Source: Roseomonas sp.
Lineage (GTDB): Bacteria; Pseudomonadota; Alphaproteobacteria; Acetobacterales; Acetobacteraceae
Length of the DNA stretch: 52,931 nt
Assembly: GCA_020249435.1 (NCBI GenBank)
Contig: JADCFQ010000033.1
Span: forward strand, 1 to 52,931
Direction of reading: 5' to 3'
Position 1 is the stretch's first letter. Every line of letters starts with the position of its first letter. Below are positions 36,105 to 43,786 of this stretch, piece by piece. The position numbers and the translations under genes are program-made. The notes beneath the pieces are model-generated. The model saw only the letters and a program-made list of their open reading frames with translations. It did no database searches and was not told the DNA's origin.

Positions 36105-37864
36105 CACCCCAGCCTCATTTTCGGCAGGGCGATTTCAGTAAAAATCCGCCGGATTGGGCGCTGGGCGCGGAGTTCCAGCACCGGCGCCGGGTCCACCCGC
36201 CCATAGGCAGTGCTTTCCCAACCGCGGATCAATTCCAGGCTGAAGGGCGCATCGGCGGTGAGCGTGATGTGCGCCTTGGCGCTTTCGACGCCATCGGCAA
36301 TGCGCTGCCAATTGCCAGGGCAAAGCCGCCAGCGCAAGGCAAGGCGCCGAAAATCCCCGCCCACCTGGTCCTCAACCCGCCAGAGCCGACCGCGGCATTC
36401 AATCCGCCGGGCATGGCGATTGCCGCGCCAGTCGCGGGTTTTGGCGCCATCGGGAATGGCGCGGCAGCGTGGCCAGCGCCCGAAAAGAAAGGGGCCAAGC
36501 CGTGGCATTGGCTCGGCATCATCAAAGGTGATCAGATTATGGCCAGCGCCGCCGGACAGCATGGCTTGCCACCAGTCAAAGCCCGGCGGCGGCAGATAGG
36601 CGCCGCTGCCGCCGTCACGGAGCAGATTCTCATTGCCATCCCAAAGGTCGAAATGCAGCAAATCCGCCTGACCCGGCCGGAAGCGGAGCGGCACGCCGGT
36701 GCGCAGCACGCCGCGCGCGCCCCCTGCTCCGGCCGGTCCGAACCAGCCGGCACTGCGCCAATGGGTGGCTTGCGGCGCCGGCGTGGCGGGCGCGTTGGTT
36801 AAGCCAAGGGCCCGGCAGCCTGGATCATCGGGCAGGCCCGCGCTGGCACCCAGAAAAAGGCGCGAAGCGCGTTCCAGGCTGGCGCGCGCATCGCCGGGTC
36901 CGAGCCCAGACAGATCGGCAAAGGCCGAATCATCACACGGCCCGATGCGCGGCAAGGCACCATTGGGGGCCATAACGCGCCCCAGCCATTGCGTGGCAGC
37001 GGCAGCGCGTGCCGCGAAAGCCCGGCCAAAGCTTGGCGCCCCATGGCGGCGGCGGAACCATTCGGCCATTGCCAGCACATCGAGCATCAGCCGGTGATAG
37101 GCCGGTGAGGCCTGGGCAAAGGCCCCGCAAGGCGAGACCAGCCGCGTAACAGCCCTGGCAAGCCCCCGCGCCCCGGCGCGCTGATCCCGCGCCCTGCCCA
37201 GCAGCAAGCCGCAGATAAAGAGCCCCGCCGCTTCGCTGATCGGGTGGTTATTATCCTGCGCCGCGCCATAGGCGCGCGTGGCGCGAATGCGCGCGGCATG
37301 CAGCGCAAGCAAGTCACGCGCGCCAGGGCTGAGCCGCCGATCCGCGCCCAGCAGGGCCAGGGCCAGGCTGATCCCCATGGCGCGCAAGGCCGCTTCCTGC
37401 GCACAAGCCCAGCCAGGGCCACGGAAGGGCGGGTTGGCGGCGGCCCAATCGGCCAGCAGCGCTTCGGCTTGGTTCAGATGCGCCCCTTCCGGGTCGCGCG
37501 CGGCGGCTTGGGCCAGCGTCAGCAAGGGTGCCAGGCGATGGGCTTCCCATAGGCCGCGAATATCAGCGCCGGGCCGGGCCAGGACATCCAGCGCATGGGC
37601 CTTGGCGTCAAAGGGCCCATGCCAATCGCGCGACGCTATGGGAACCGCGCCGGCTTCGGGCAGAAAGGGGCCTTGCGGGGTGGGCCGGGCCCGCAAGGCG
37701 CGGTGGGCAAGCCCAGACGCAAGGCGCAGACGATGCCAGGCAAAAAGCGCGACGGGCCGAGGGCCGAGCCGCCAAGCCGCATCGGCACTGAGCCAAAAGC
37801 CCCTCCAGCCGGGCAGGATAGGCTTTGAGTGCCGGGCTTCGCCAAGAATTGTATCTCCTGGCAC
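36104..37864 (-). CDS. Heparinase II/III family protein
   Basis: 586 residues from a GTG at 37864, eight bases after AGGAGA; TTG 37903 would add 13 residues. An N-terminal alpha/alpha toroid contains DNNHPISEAAGL. A C-terminal beta-sandwich begins near GHNLITFDDAEP, with the conserved His of the heparinase II/III lyase family. No secretion signal is evident, which is usual for members found in glycan biosynthesis operons. It is the first gene of the operon. It may trim or edit the new polysaccharide, or be a non-lytic homologue. The substrate is unknown. Confidence 0.83.
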   Translation of the reverse strand: MPGDTILGEARHSKPILPGWRGFWLSADAAWRLGPRPVALFAWHRLRLASGLAHRALRARPTPQGPFLPEAGAVPIASRDWHGPFDAKAHALDVLARPGADIRGLWEAHRLAPLLTLAQAAARDPEGAHLNQAEALLADWAAANPPFRGPGWACAQEAALRAMGISLALALLGADRRLSPGARDLLALHAARIRATRAYGAAQDNNHPISEAAGLFICGLLLGRARDQRAGARGLARAVTRLVSPCGAFAQASPAYHRLMLDVLAMAEWFRRRHGAPSFGRAFAARAAAATQWLGRVMAPNGALPRIGPCDDSAFADLSGLGPGDARASLERASRLFLGASAGLPDDPGCRALGLTNAPATPAPQATHWRSAGWFGPAGAGGARGVLRTGVPLRFRPGQADLLHFDLWDGNENLLRDGGSGAYLPPPGFDWWQAMLSGGAGHNLITFDDAEPMPRLGPFLFGRWPRCRAIPDGAKTRDWRGNRHARRIECRGRLWRVEDQVGGDFRRLALRWRLCPGNWQRIADGVESAKAHITLTADAPFSLELIRGWESTAYGRVDPAPVLELRAQRPIRRIFTEIALPKMRLG

Positions 37865-37951
37865 ACTACGTCTCCTAGGGTGATTTAGATCGTTGTATAA
37901 CAATCTATGGTTGTGTTAAGAAAAAATCAACCATATTTTTGGGTGTGTTCA
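37865..37951. promoter_or_regulatory. AT-rich divergent promoter region with inverted repeat
   Basis: This 87-base gap separates the divergent heparinase-like operon and the export gene, and is far more AT-rich than its surroundings. An 18-base imperfect palindrome GATCGTTGTATAACAATC (37888-37905, seven of nine base pairs) is a candidate operator. A possible sigma-70-like site on the plus strand is TTGTGT (37911-37916), a 17-base spacer and TATTTT (37934-37939). AGGAGA of the minus-strand gene lies at about 37873-37878. Promoter calls are by pattern only. Confidence 0.4.
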
Positions 37952-40606
37952 ATGTATCACTTCGCCAAAATAGGAGGATTGGTCAGGGCATTGCAATTGC
38001 GCCCTAGCCTGCTGATTTTATGGCTTTTCGCCATGATGCTGCCGGCGGCGGCACAAACTGGCGCGCAATTCCTTGCCCCACCCAGCCTCCCGCCAAGCCT
38101 GCCAGGGGGCGGGAATTTGCCCAACCTGCCCCCCGGCGCCCAGCGCGAAATTCTCGCCCGAGTCCTGGAAGCGGCCATGGCGCAACCAGCGGCACCCGTC
38201 GCCCCAGCGCCCCAAGCCGCGGCCCCTGCCCCACGTCCCGCACCCAATCTTTCCAGCATTGAAGCCTTCTTCGCCGAAAGGCTCGAACAGGTGGAACTCC
38301 GCCAATTCGGCTATGATACTTTCCGCGGCGGCGCCGCCCCGCCACCAAGCTTCGGCGCCCTGCCCGGTTCCTACATATTGGGACCAGGCGATGAGGTGGT
38401 GGTAGCGCTGCGCGGGCGTGCACGTCAGACGCACTCCCTCAGGATCGGGCGGGATGGCATGCTGCTGCTGCCGGAATTGCCGCCCATCCCCGCTGCCGGG
38501 CGCAGCCTTGCCGATCTGCGCACGGATATGGAAGCCCGCGCCGCGCGGGAATTGGGCGGGTCGGAGGTGTTTCTTTCCATCGGCGCCATCCGCCAGATCA
38601 GCGTTTTCGTAGGCGGCGAGGTGATGCGCCCTGGCTTTCAGACCCTAACTGCGCTTGCCAGTGTTTTGGACGCTTTGGCAGCGGCAGAGGGGGTGCGGCG
38701 GAGCGGTTCCTTGCGTGCGATCCGCATTGAAGGGCCGGCGGGGTCACGTCAGGTGGATCTCTACCCGCTGCTGGCCGATGCGCCGGGTGCGGCTGACGTC
38801 ACCTTGCGGGAGGGCGAGCGCATTCTGGTCCCACCCTTGGGCGGCGTAGTGGCGATTGCCGGCGATGTGGCGCGACCCGGCATTTATGAATTGCCTGCCC
38901 GGCAGGGTTTCATGCCGTTGGATGATGCGCTGACGCTGGCTGGCGGGCCGCTTCGGCCCAGCGGCAATCGGCTTTTGGTGCAGCAAAGCGATGCTCAGGG
39001 GCGGCGGAGTTTTGCCGAGCTTGCTGTCAGCGCCAGCCTCAAGCGCGGTGATGCGCTGCTGGTGCGCCCGGGCGCCGATGTGGCGGCCAATACCATCAGG
39101 CTTTCGGGCCATGTGGCGATGCCGATCACGCGCGCCGCCAATGGCCGACAAGGGCTTTCGGTGCGCGGGCTGATTGCGGATCATCGGCAATTGGGGCCTG
39201 ATCCCTACACGCGCTTTGCCGTGGTGCTGCGCCCGGATCAGCGAAGCGGGCAGCGGCATCTACTCGGCTTTGATCTGGCGCGCGCGCTGGAAGGGCGCGG
39301 GGGCCCGGCCCTGCGCGATGGGGATGAGGTGATTGTCTTCTCCCGCGCCGATATCCAATGGCTTTCAAGCGCCGCGCCGCAACGCGCCCTGCGCGGCGAG
39401 GCAACCGCGATGCAAGGGGGTGAATGCGTCGCGCTGACGCAGCTTGCCCAAGCGGCCCAGGCCTCCCCTGCCCGCTTCGCCCATGCGCGGGCCACAGGCT
39501 TTCCGGAGATGGGCGATGCGCGCTGCCCGCGTATTTTCCAAGAAGCGCCGGAATTGGCGGGGTTCCTGCTGGATCACGCTGCGCTGGTAACGGGCGAGGT
39601 GCGCGCGCCGGGGCTTTATCCCATGCTGGAGAATACGCCGATCGCCGATGCGCTGGCGATTGCGGGTGGTGTCACTGCGCTCGGCAATGCGCGGGCACCG
39701 GATGTGGCGCGTGACGTGCCAAACCCAGCGCTGACGGGCCAGGTCACGCATGTCAGCCTTGGTGGCGGCGGGGCGAAGCTGGTGTCACCGCGTCAGGCGC
39801 TGCGCGTGCCGCGGCGGGAGGATGCGCTGGATAGCGGGCCGGTGCTGCTGCTTGGCGAATTTCGCAATCCCGGCGCTTATGAATTGCGCCGGGGCGAGCG
39901 GCTTTCTGATGTGATCGCGCGTGCCGGCGGGCTCACGGCCGAGGCCTTTCCCTATGGCGCGGTGTTTACGCGCGAAAGCGTGCGCCTGCGCCAGCAGGAG
40001 GGTTTCGCGCGCACCGCCCGTGATTTGGAAAGCAGCCTGGTGCAATTGGCCTCGGGCCAGGCGCTGCCGGGCTCGCGCGGCGGCACGGCGGATGTCGGGG
40101 GGGCGATGAAGGCAGGGCGCGAATTGGCGGCAACGCTCCGCGAAGCCCGCGCCGCCGGGCGCGTGGTAGTGGAAGCCAATCCGGTAATCCTGCTGGCGCG
40201 ACCCGATTTGGACATGCTGCTGGAACCGGGCGATGTGCTGGCCATGCCAAAGCGCCCGCAAGATGTGACGGTGGTGGGCGCCGTGCTCAATCCTGGCAGC
40301 CTGCCCTTTCGCCAGGGTTGGCGCGCTTCAGAATATATCCAGGCCTCGGGCGGGGCGCAGCGCTTTGCCGATGCGTCGCGCGTTTTTGTGGTGATGCCGA
40401 ATGGGGAAGCGGCGCCGGCGGGCCAAGGTTTCTTTCAGGACGGCGGGCCGCCCTTGGCGCCGGGCAGCCTGGTGATGCTGCCGCAAGACCCAGCACCGTT
40501 TGAGACCTGGGGCTATATCCGGGACGTGACGCAGATTCTGGGGCAGCTCACGATTTCATCGCTGGCCCTGGCGGTGGTTGCGCGGGAGGCGCGGCGAAGT
40601 AATTGA
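37952..40606 (+). CDS. Large multi-SLBB polysaccharide export protein (Wza/OPX-like)
   Basis: 884 residues from ATG 37952. A strong AGGAGG at 37972-37977 suggests that a downstream TTG (37979 or 37991), giving a cleaner signal peptide, may be the real start. A signal peptide (LLILWLFAMMLPAAAQ) is followed by a Pro/Ala-rich linker and the Poly_export domain (YILGPGDEVVVALRG). About six SLBB-like units follow, with their G-x-V-x-x-P-G motifs at about bases 38606, 38851, 39101, 39586, 39849 and 40271. Wza itself has about 380 residues, so this is an extended OPX protein. It should form the outer-membrane or periplasmic conduit for the glycan made by the divergent operon. Confidence 0.88.
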   Translation: MYHFAKIGGLVRALQLRPSLLILWLFAMMLPAAAQTGAQFLAPPSLPPSLPGGGNLPNLPPGAQREILARVLEAAMAQPAAPVAPAPQAAAPAPRPAPNLSSIEAFFAERLEQVELRQFGYDTFRGGAAPPPSFGALPGSYILGPGDEVVVALRGRARQTHSLRIGRDGMLLLPELPPIPAAGRSLADLRTDMEARAARELGGSEVFLSIGAIRQISVFVGGEVMRPGFQTLTALASVLDALAAAEGVRRSGSLRAIRIEGPAGSRQVDLYPLLADAPGAADVTLREGERILVPPLGGVVAIAGDVARPGIYELPARQGFMPLDDALTLAGGPLRPSGNRLLVQQSDAQGRRSFAELAVSASLKRGDALLVRPGADVAANTIRLSGHVAMPITRAANGRQGLSVRGLIADHRQLGPDPYTRFAVVLRPDQRSGQRHLLGFDLARALEGRGGPALRDGDEVIVFSRADIQWLSSAAPQRALRGEATAMQGGECVALTQLAQAAQASPARFAHARATGFPEMGDARCPRIFQEAPELAGFLLDHAALVTGEVRAPGLYPMLENTPIADALAIAGGVTALGNARAPDVARDVPNPALTGQVTHVSLGGGGAKLVSPRQALRVPRREDALDSGPVLLLGEFRNPGAYELRRGERLSDVIARAGGLTAEAFPYGAVFTRESVRLRQQEGFARTARDLESSLVQLASGQALPGSRGGTADVGGAMKAGRELAATLREARAAGRVVVEANPVILLARPDLDMLLEPGDVLAMPKRPQDVTVVGAVLNPGSLPFRQGWRASEYIQASGGAQRFADASRVFVVMPNGEAAPAGQGFFQDGGPPLAPGSLVMLPQDPAPFETWGYIRDVTQILGQLTISSLALAVVAREARRSN

Positions 40607-40663
40607 GGGCATTTATGAAAAGGCTTTTCAGGCCGGGCCATATGTTGTCGCGGGTGTGCTGCC

Positions 40664-41224
40664 ATGTCTGATTATTCGGCGATGCTCCTGTTGCTTGGTC
40701 GCGTATTTCAATCCTTGAAGCAGCATCACGGTATTGATGCCGTTCTGGTGGGTGGCGCGGCTGTCGAATTCTATACGGGCGGGCGCTATCAAACCGGTGA
40801 TTTCGATGTCGTTTTCCAGGATTTTGCGCTATTTGGCAGCGCCATGGCAGCGCATGGGTTTGCCAAGCCCTCGGGGACAGGGCGCTTGCTGCGCGGTTGG
40901 GTGCATCCCGATTTTCCCGATTACGGCATAGAGCTTGTCTCAGGGGCATCATTCGATGGGCTGAGTGACAGATCGCGGTGTCGGCTGATCCGCATTGGCG
41001 AAGATTCCGCAGTCGCTTTACCGCCGATTGAAGACCTGATTGCGGATCGGCTGGGGCAATATTGCGCCATCGCCGATAACCCCGACAGGTCTTGCCTTGA
41101 GCAGGCCAAATTGCTCTTTTTGCTTGCCGAGACAATAGACAAGCCGTATTTGGAAAAGCGTGTTCAAGATGAGGTTGGCGATGTGTCGTTGCTCCTTGGC
41201 AGCGGCCTGGAAGGAGGCCAGTGA
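40664..41224 (+). CDS. Nucleotidyltransferase-fold protein (AbiEii/DUF6036-like), candidate toxin
   Basis: 186 residues. The Pol-beta-type nucleotidyltransferase core is clear: VLVGGAAVEFYT with GG at 30-31, then the metal-binding T-x-D-x-D motif TGDFD (44-48). A third acidic residue may be the Glu/Asp in YGIELVSG. The rest, including DLIADRLGQY and DRSCLEQAKLLFLL, is helical, as in DUF6036/AbiEii-type minimal nucleotidyltransferases. The stop overlaps the start of the next small gene (GTGATGA). GC content is lower than in the polysaccharide genes. It may modify tRNA or protein, as toxin relatives do, but this is inferred from the fold and the two-gene layout. Confidence 0.72.
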   Translation: MSDYSAMLLLLGRVFQSLKQHHGIDAVLVGGAAVEFYTGGRYQTGDFDVVFQDFALFGSAMAAHGFAKPSGTGRLLRGWVHPDFPDYGIELVSGASFDGLSDRSRCRLIRIGEDSAVALPPIEDLIADRLGQYCAIADNPDRSCLEQAKLLFLLAETIDKPYLEKRVQDEVGDVSLLLGSGLEGGQ

Positions 41225-41421
41225 TGAAGGAAACCCCTTTGGCCGAGTTTCTTGCCGGGCGTGAGGCAAGGCGCAAGCAAAGCGGCGTAATATTCACGCC
41301 GGAATATGTTGAGACGCTACGCAATAAGGGCCTGGGGCGAACCCCGGAAAAACGCGCATTGCTCGCCGTGATCGAAGCGCGCGCTGCGGCGGCCAAGACC
41401 AAGACTAAAGTCAAGGCATAG
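41224..41421 (+). CDS. Small basic protein coupled to the nucleotidyltransferase gene, unknown family
   Basis: 65 residues, overlapping the nucleotidyltransferase stop by one base with a GGAGG site about seven bases upstream. It is strongly basic (many Arg and Lys). It has a predicted N-terminal helix (PLAEFLAGREARRKQ), a VIFTPEYVETLRNKG centre and an Ala/Lys-rich C-terminal helix ending KTKTKVKA. I do not recognise the family. Tight coupling to a toxin-like gene makes it a candidate antitoxin, RNA-binding partner or specificity factor. Confidence 0.6.
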   Translation: MKETPLAEFLAGREARRKQSGVIFTPEYVETLRNKGLGRTPEKRALLAVIEARAAAAKTKTKVKA

Positions 41422-41739
41422 ATGCCGCCATCAGGCCCAGCGGCGAAAGGCGTATGATTTTTTTGGCCCCAGCCGTCCCAGACGTTCCTTGGGCGGGCCA
41501 GGCCGACTTAATTGCCGATGATGCCTTCTGCCCCAACCTGGGTTTCGGCCGTTATGGGTTGATGGAGCGATTTCCCCATTTTCGGCGCCGTCAGCCGCGC
41601 GGCGATATCGGGCGTGTCGCCGAGTAATCTAACGCGACACGCGCCAAGCCCTGACGAGGCAAAGGGCATGCGCAGGGGCTTGCCGGCCTCGTTCTTACGC
41701 CGCAAGCTTGCCGCCACTATCGGGAAACGGACAGAAAAC
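41422..41739. other. 318-base gap holding only a decayed Bug gene fragment
   Basis: No intact gene is seen between the small basic protein and the Bug gene at 41740. The first 85 bases show nothing recognisable, and the middle holds the minus-strand Bug remnant (separate entry). The last 70 bases form the leader of the next gene. Confidence 0.6.
41508..41670 (-). pseudogene. Remnant of a Bug/TctC binding-protein gene
   Basis: On the minus strand, bases 41621 to 41508 encode GDTPDIAARLTAPKMGKSLH followed by QPITAETQVGAEGIIGN and a stop. This aligns with GGTPDIAARLMAPKMAELLG and the following residues of the Bug gene at 42743-43729, and bases near 41560-41615 are nearly identical to that gene. 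Farther upstream a PFAS-like piece at about 41655-41670 may continue it after an insertion. No start, signal peptide or C-terminal domain remains, so it is a degraded third Bug copy. Confidence 0.65.
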
Positions 41740-42732
41740 ATGACCCTCACCGCAACGCGCCGCGCGATGCTGACTGGCCTTGCCGCGACACCAATCCTTT
41801 CTTCAGCGCCCCGCGCGCAGGGCGCATTCCCCGATAAGCCCATCCGCCTGATCGTGCCTTTCGCGCCGGGCGGAAATTCGGACCTGACGGCGCGTGCCTG
41901 CGCCCCCGCCATGTCAGCGAAGCTCGGCCAGCCTGTGGTGGTGGAAAATCGCGCGGGCGCAGGCGGCAGTGTCGCGGCGCAGCAGGTCGCGCGGATGCGG
42001 GCGGATGGGTATACTATTCTGCTCGGGTCGAATGGGCCGCTCACGATCAATCCAACCGTGCAGGCCAATCTTGGCTATGACCCGATGCGCGATTTCATGC
42101 CGATTGGGCTTTTTGTGCGCACGCCGATGGTGATTGCCGTGCATCGCAGCCTGCCGGTGCAAACGGTGGCCGAACTTGTCGCGCATTCCAAGGCCAATCC
42201 GGGCAGGCTCGGCTTTGGGTCTTCGGGCATTGCGAGTGCAGCGCATCTTTCGCTTGAAATGTTCAATGCCGCGACCGGGGCGGGCATTACCCATATTCCC
42301 TATGGCAGCGGGGGCGCGCTCGCGCCTGATCTTGTCTCTGGCACGCTATCCGGCGCGATTACGGAAATCTCCACGGCGTTGCCGTTGCATAAGGAGGGCG
42401 CGGTGCGGATTTTGGCGGTAGCGGCCGCAAATCGGTTGCCGCAAGCGCCCGAATTGCCAACGGCGAATGAGGCCGGCGCTGCCGGTTATGAGGCCGCGGC
42501 CTTTGTCGGCATTGTGGCGCCAACGGGCCTGCCGGACCCAGTCGCGAAGGCGCTGGGCGAAGCGGTTGCCGCCGCCGTTGCGGACCCCGCGGTGCGCACG
42601 CGGCTGGAAGGCATGGGCAGCCTGATGGCGAGCGCGACCGAGGCAACGCCGCCAGGCTTCGCTGCCTTTCTGCAACGGGAGACAGCCTGGACCCGTGCGG
42701 CGGCAGAGCGTGCTGGGCTGCGGCAGGGGTGA
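41740..42732 (+). CDS. Bug/TctC family periplasmic binding protein
   Basis: 330 residues from ATG 41740; the frame extends to 41614 but that part overlaps the remnant of another gene. A twin-arginine-like leader (TATRRAMLTGLAATP) is followed by FPDKPIRLIVPFAPGGNSDL and VVVENRAGAGG, the Bug signature. The ligand is unknown. It converges on a second Bug gene with 10 bases between stops, and no TctA/TctB is near. Confidence 0.9.
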   Translation: MTLTATRRAMLTGLAATPILSSAPRAQGAFPDKPIRLIVPFAPGGNSDLTARACAPAMSAKLGQPVVVENRAGAGGSVAAQQVARMRADGYTILLGSNGPLTINPTVQANLGYDPMRDFMPIGLFVRTPMVIAVHRSLPVQTVAELVAHSKANPGRLGFGSSGIASAAHLSLEMFNAATGAGITHIPYGSGGALAPDLVSGTLSGAITEISTALPLHKEGAVRILAVAAANRLPQAPELPTANEAGAAGYEAAAFVGIVAPTGLPDPVAKALGEAVAAAVADPAVRTRLEGMGSLMASATEATPPGFAAFLQRETAWTRAAAERAGLRQG

Positions 42733-42742
42733 GCTTGCCCGC

Positions 42743-43729
42743 TTACAAATCCACCTTGATATTCGCCCGCTTGATCACATCGCGCCATTTGTCGCGTTCC
42801 GCCTCCAGACGCTTATCGCCATCAGCCGGTGAGGAGCCGACATAATCAAAACCCATTTCTTCAAAACGCTTCATGATATCGGGCTGGCGCGCGGCGGCGA
42901 TGGCCACCTCATGCAGGCGATTGACGGCACGATCAGGTGTCGCCTTCGGTGCCACCAGCATCGCCCAGGTATACACATCGTAATCGCGCAGGCGCGGATC
43001 GCTTTCCGCCATGGTCGGCACATCGGGCAATTGCTTGATGCGTTCGCGCACCATGGTCGCCAAGGGGCGCACCGTGCCCGCCCTGATCTGGCCTGAAGCG
43101 CCGGGCACATCGGCGAAGACCATATCAACCTCTCCTGCAATCAGCGCGGTAATCGCCGGGCCGCTGCCGCGATAGGCGACATGCGTCAGGTCCACGCCCA
43201 TCATCAGCTTATAAAGCTCTCCACCCAGATGGAGCGGCGTGCCGCTGCCTGAAGAACCGTAATTCAACTTATTGCCACGCTCCCGCGTCCAGGCATGGAA
43301 GCCCGCGATATCCTTCGCAGGACTATCGGCGCGCACAATCAGCACATAGGGCGATGTTGAAATCAGGCTAATGACGCGCAGCTGCGCCACCGGATCATAG
43401 GGCATGGGATCAGCCGTGAGCGGCGCCGTCAGGAAGGAGATTGAGCCCATCAAAATTGTATGCCCATCGGGCCGCGCCTGCACCACCGCGCGGGTGCCGA
43501 TGGTGGCCCCTGCCCCGGCGCGGTTCTCAATGGTGACGGGCTGGCCGAGCAATTCCGCCATTTTCGGCGCCATCAGCCGTGCCGCGATATCGGGCGTGCC
43601 GCCAGGGGCGAAGGGCACAATCATATTCACCGCCCGATCAGGAAAGGCACCTTGCGCAAAGGCTGCTGGCGCAAGCGCGCTGCTGGCGGCGAGCGCAAGC
43701 GCGTGACGGCGAGAGAATATGGGGGTCAT
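42743..43729 (-). CDS. Bug/TctC family periplasmic binding protein
   Basis: 328 residues with AGGAAA just before the ATG. A signal peptide (SRRHALALAASSALAPAAFA) precedes FPDRAVNMIVPFAPGGTPDI and VTIENRAGAGA. It is the closest visible relative of the remnant at 41508-41670, suggesting local duplication and decay. An MFS transporter gene lies upstream on the same strand, 57 bases away, and may be cotranscribed with it. Confidence 0.9.
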   Translation of the reverse strand: MTPIFSRRHALALAASSALAPAAFAQGAFPDRAVNMIVPFAPGGTPDIAARLMAPKMAELLGQPVTIENRAGAGATIGTRAVVQARPDGHTILMGSISFLTAPLTADPMPYDPVAQLRVISLISTSPYVLIVRADSPAKDIAGFHAWTRERGNKLNYGSSGSGTPLHLGGELYKLMMGVDLTHVAYRGSGPAITALIAGEVDMVFADVPGASGQIRAGTVRPLATMVRERIKQLPDVPTMAESDPRLRDYDVYTWAMLVAPKATPDRAVNRLHEVAIAAARQPDIMKRFEEMGFDYVGSSPADGDKRLEAERDKWRDVIKRANIKVDL

Positions 43730-43786
43730 CGGCGTTTCCTTTCTGGTTGCTGCCTTTTTGCCAAATACGGGCGCAGGTTGGAAGCT

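Noticed and set aside
40610-40640. Terminator after the export gene (GAAAAGGCTTTTC)
   Set aside because: The palindrome has a one-base centre and cannot form a normal hairpin loop.
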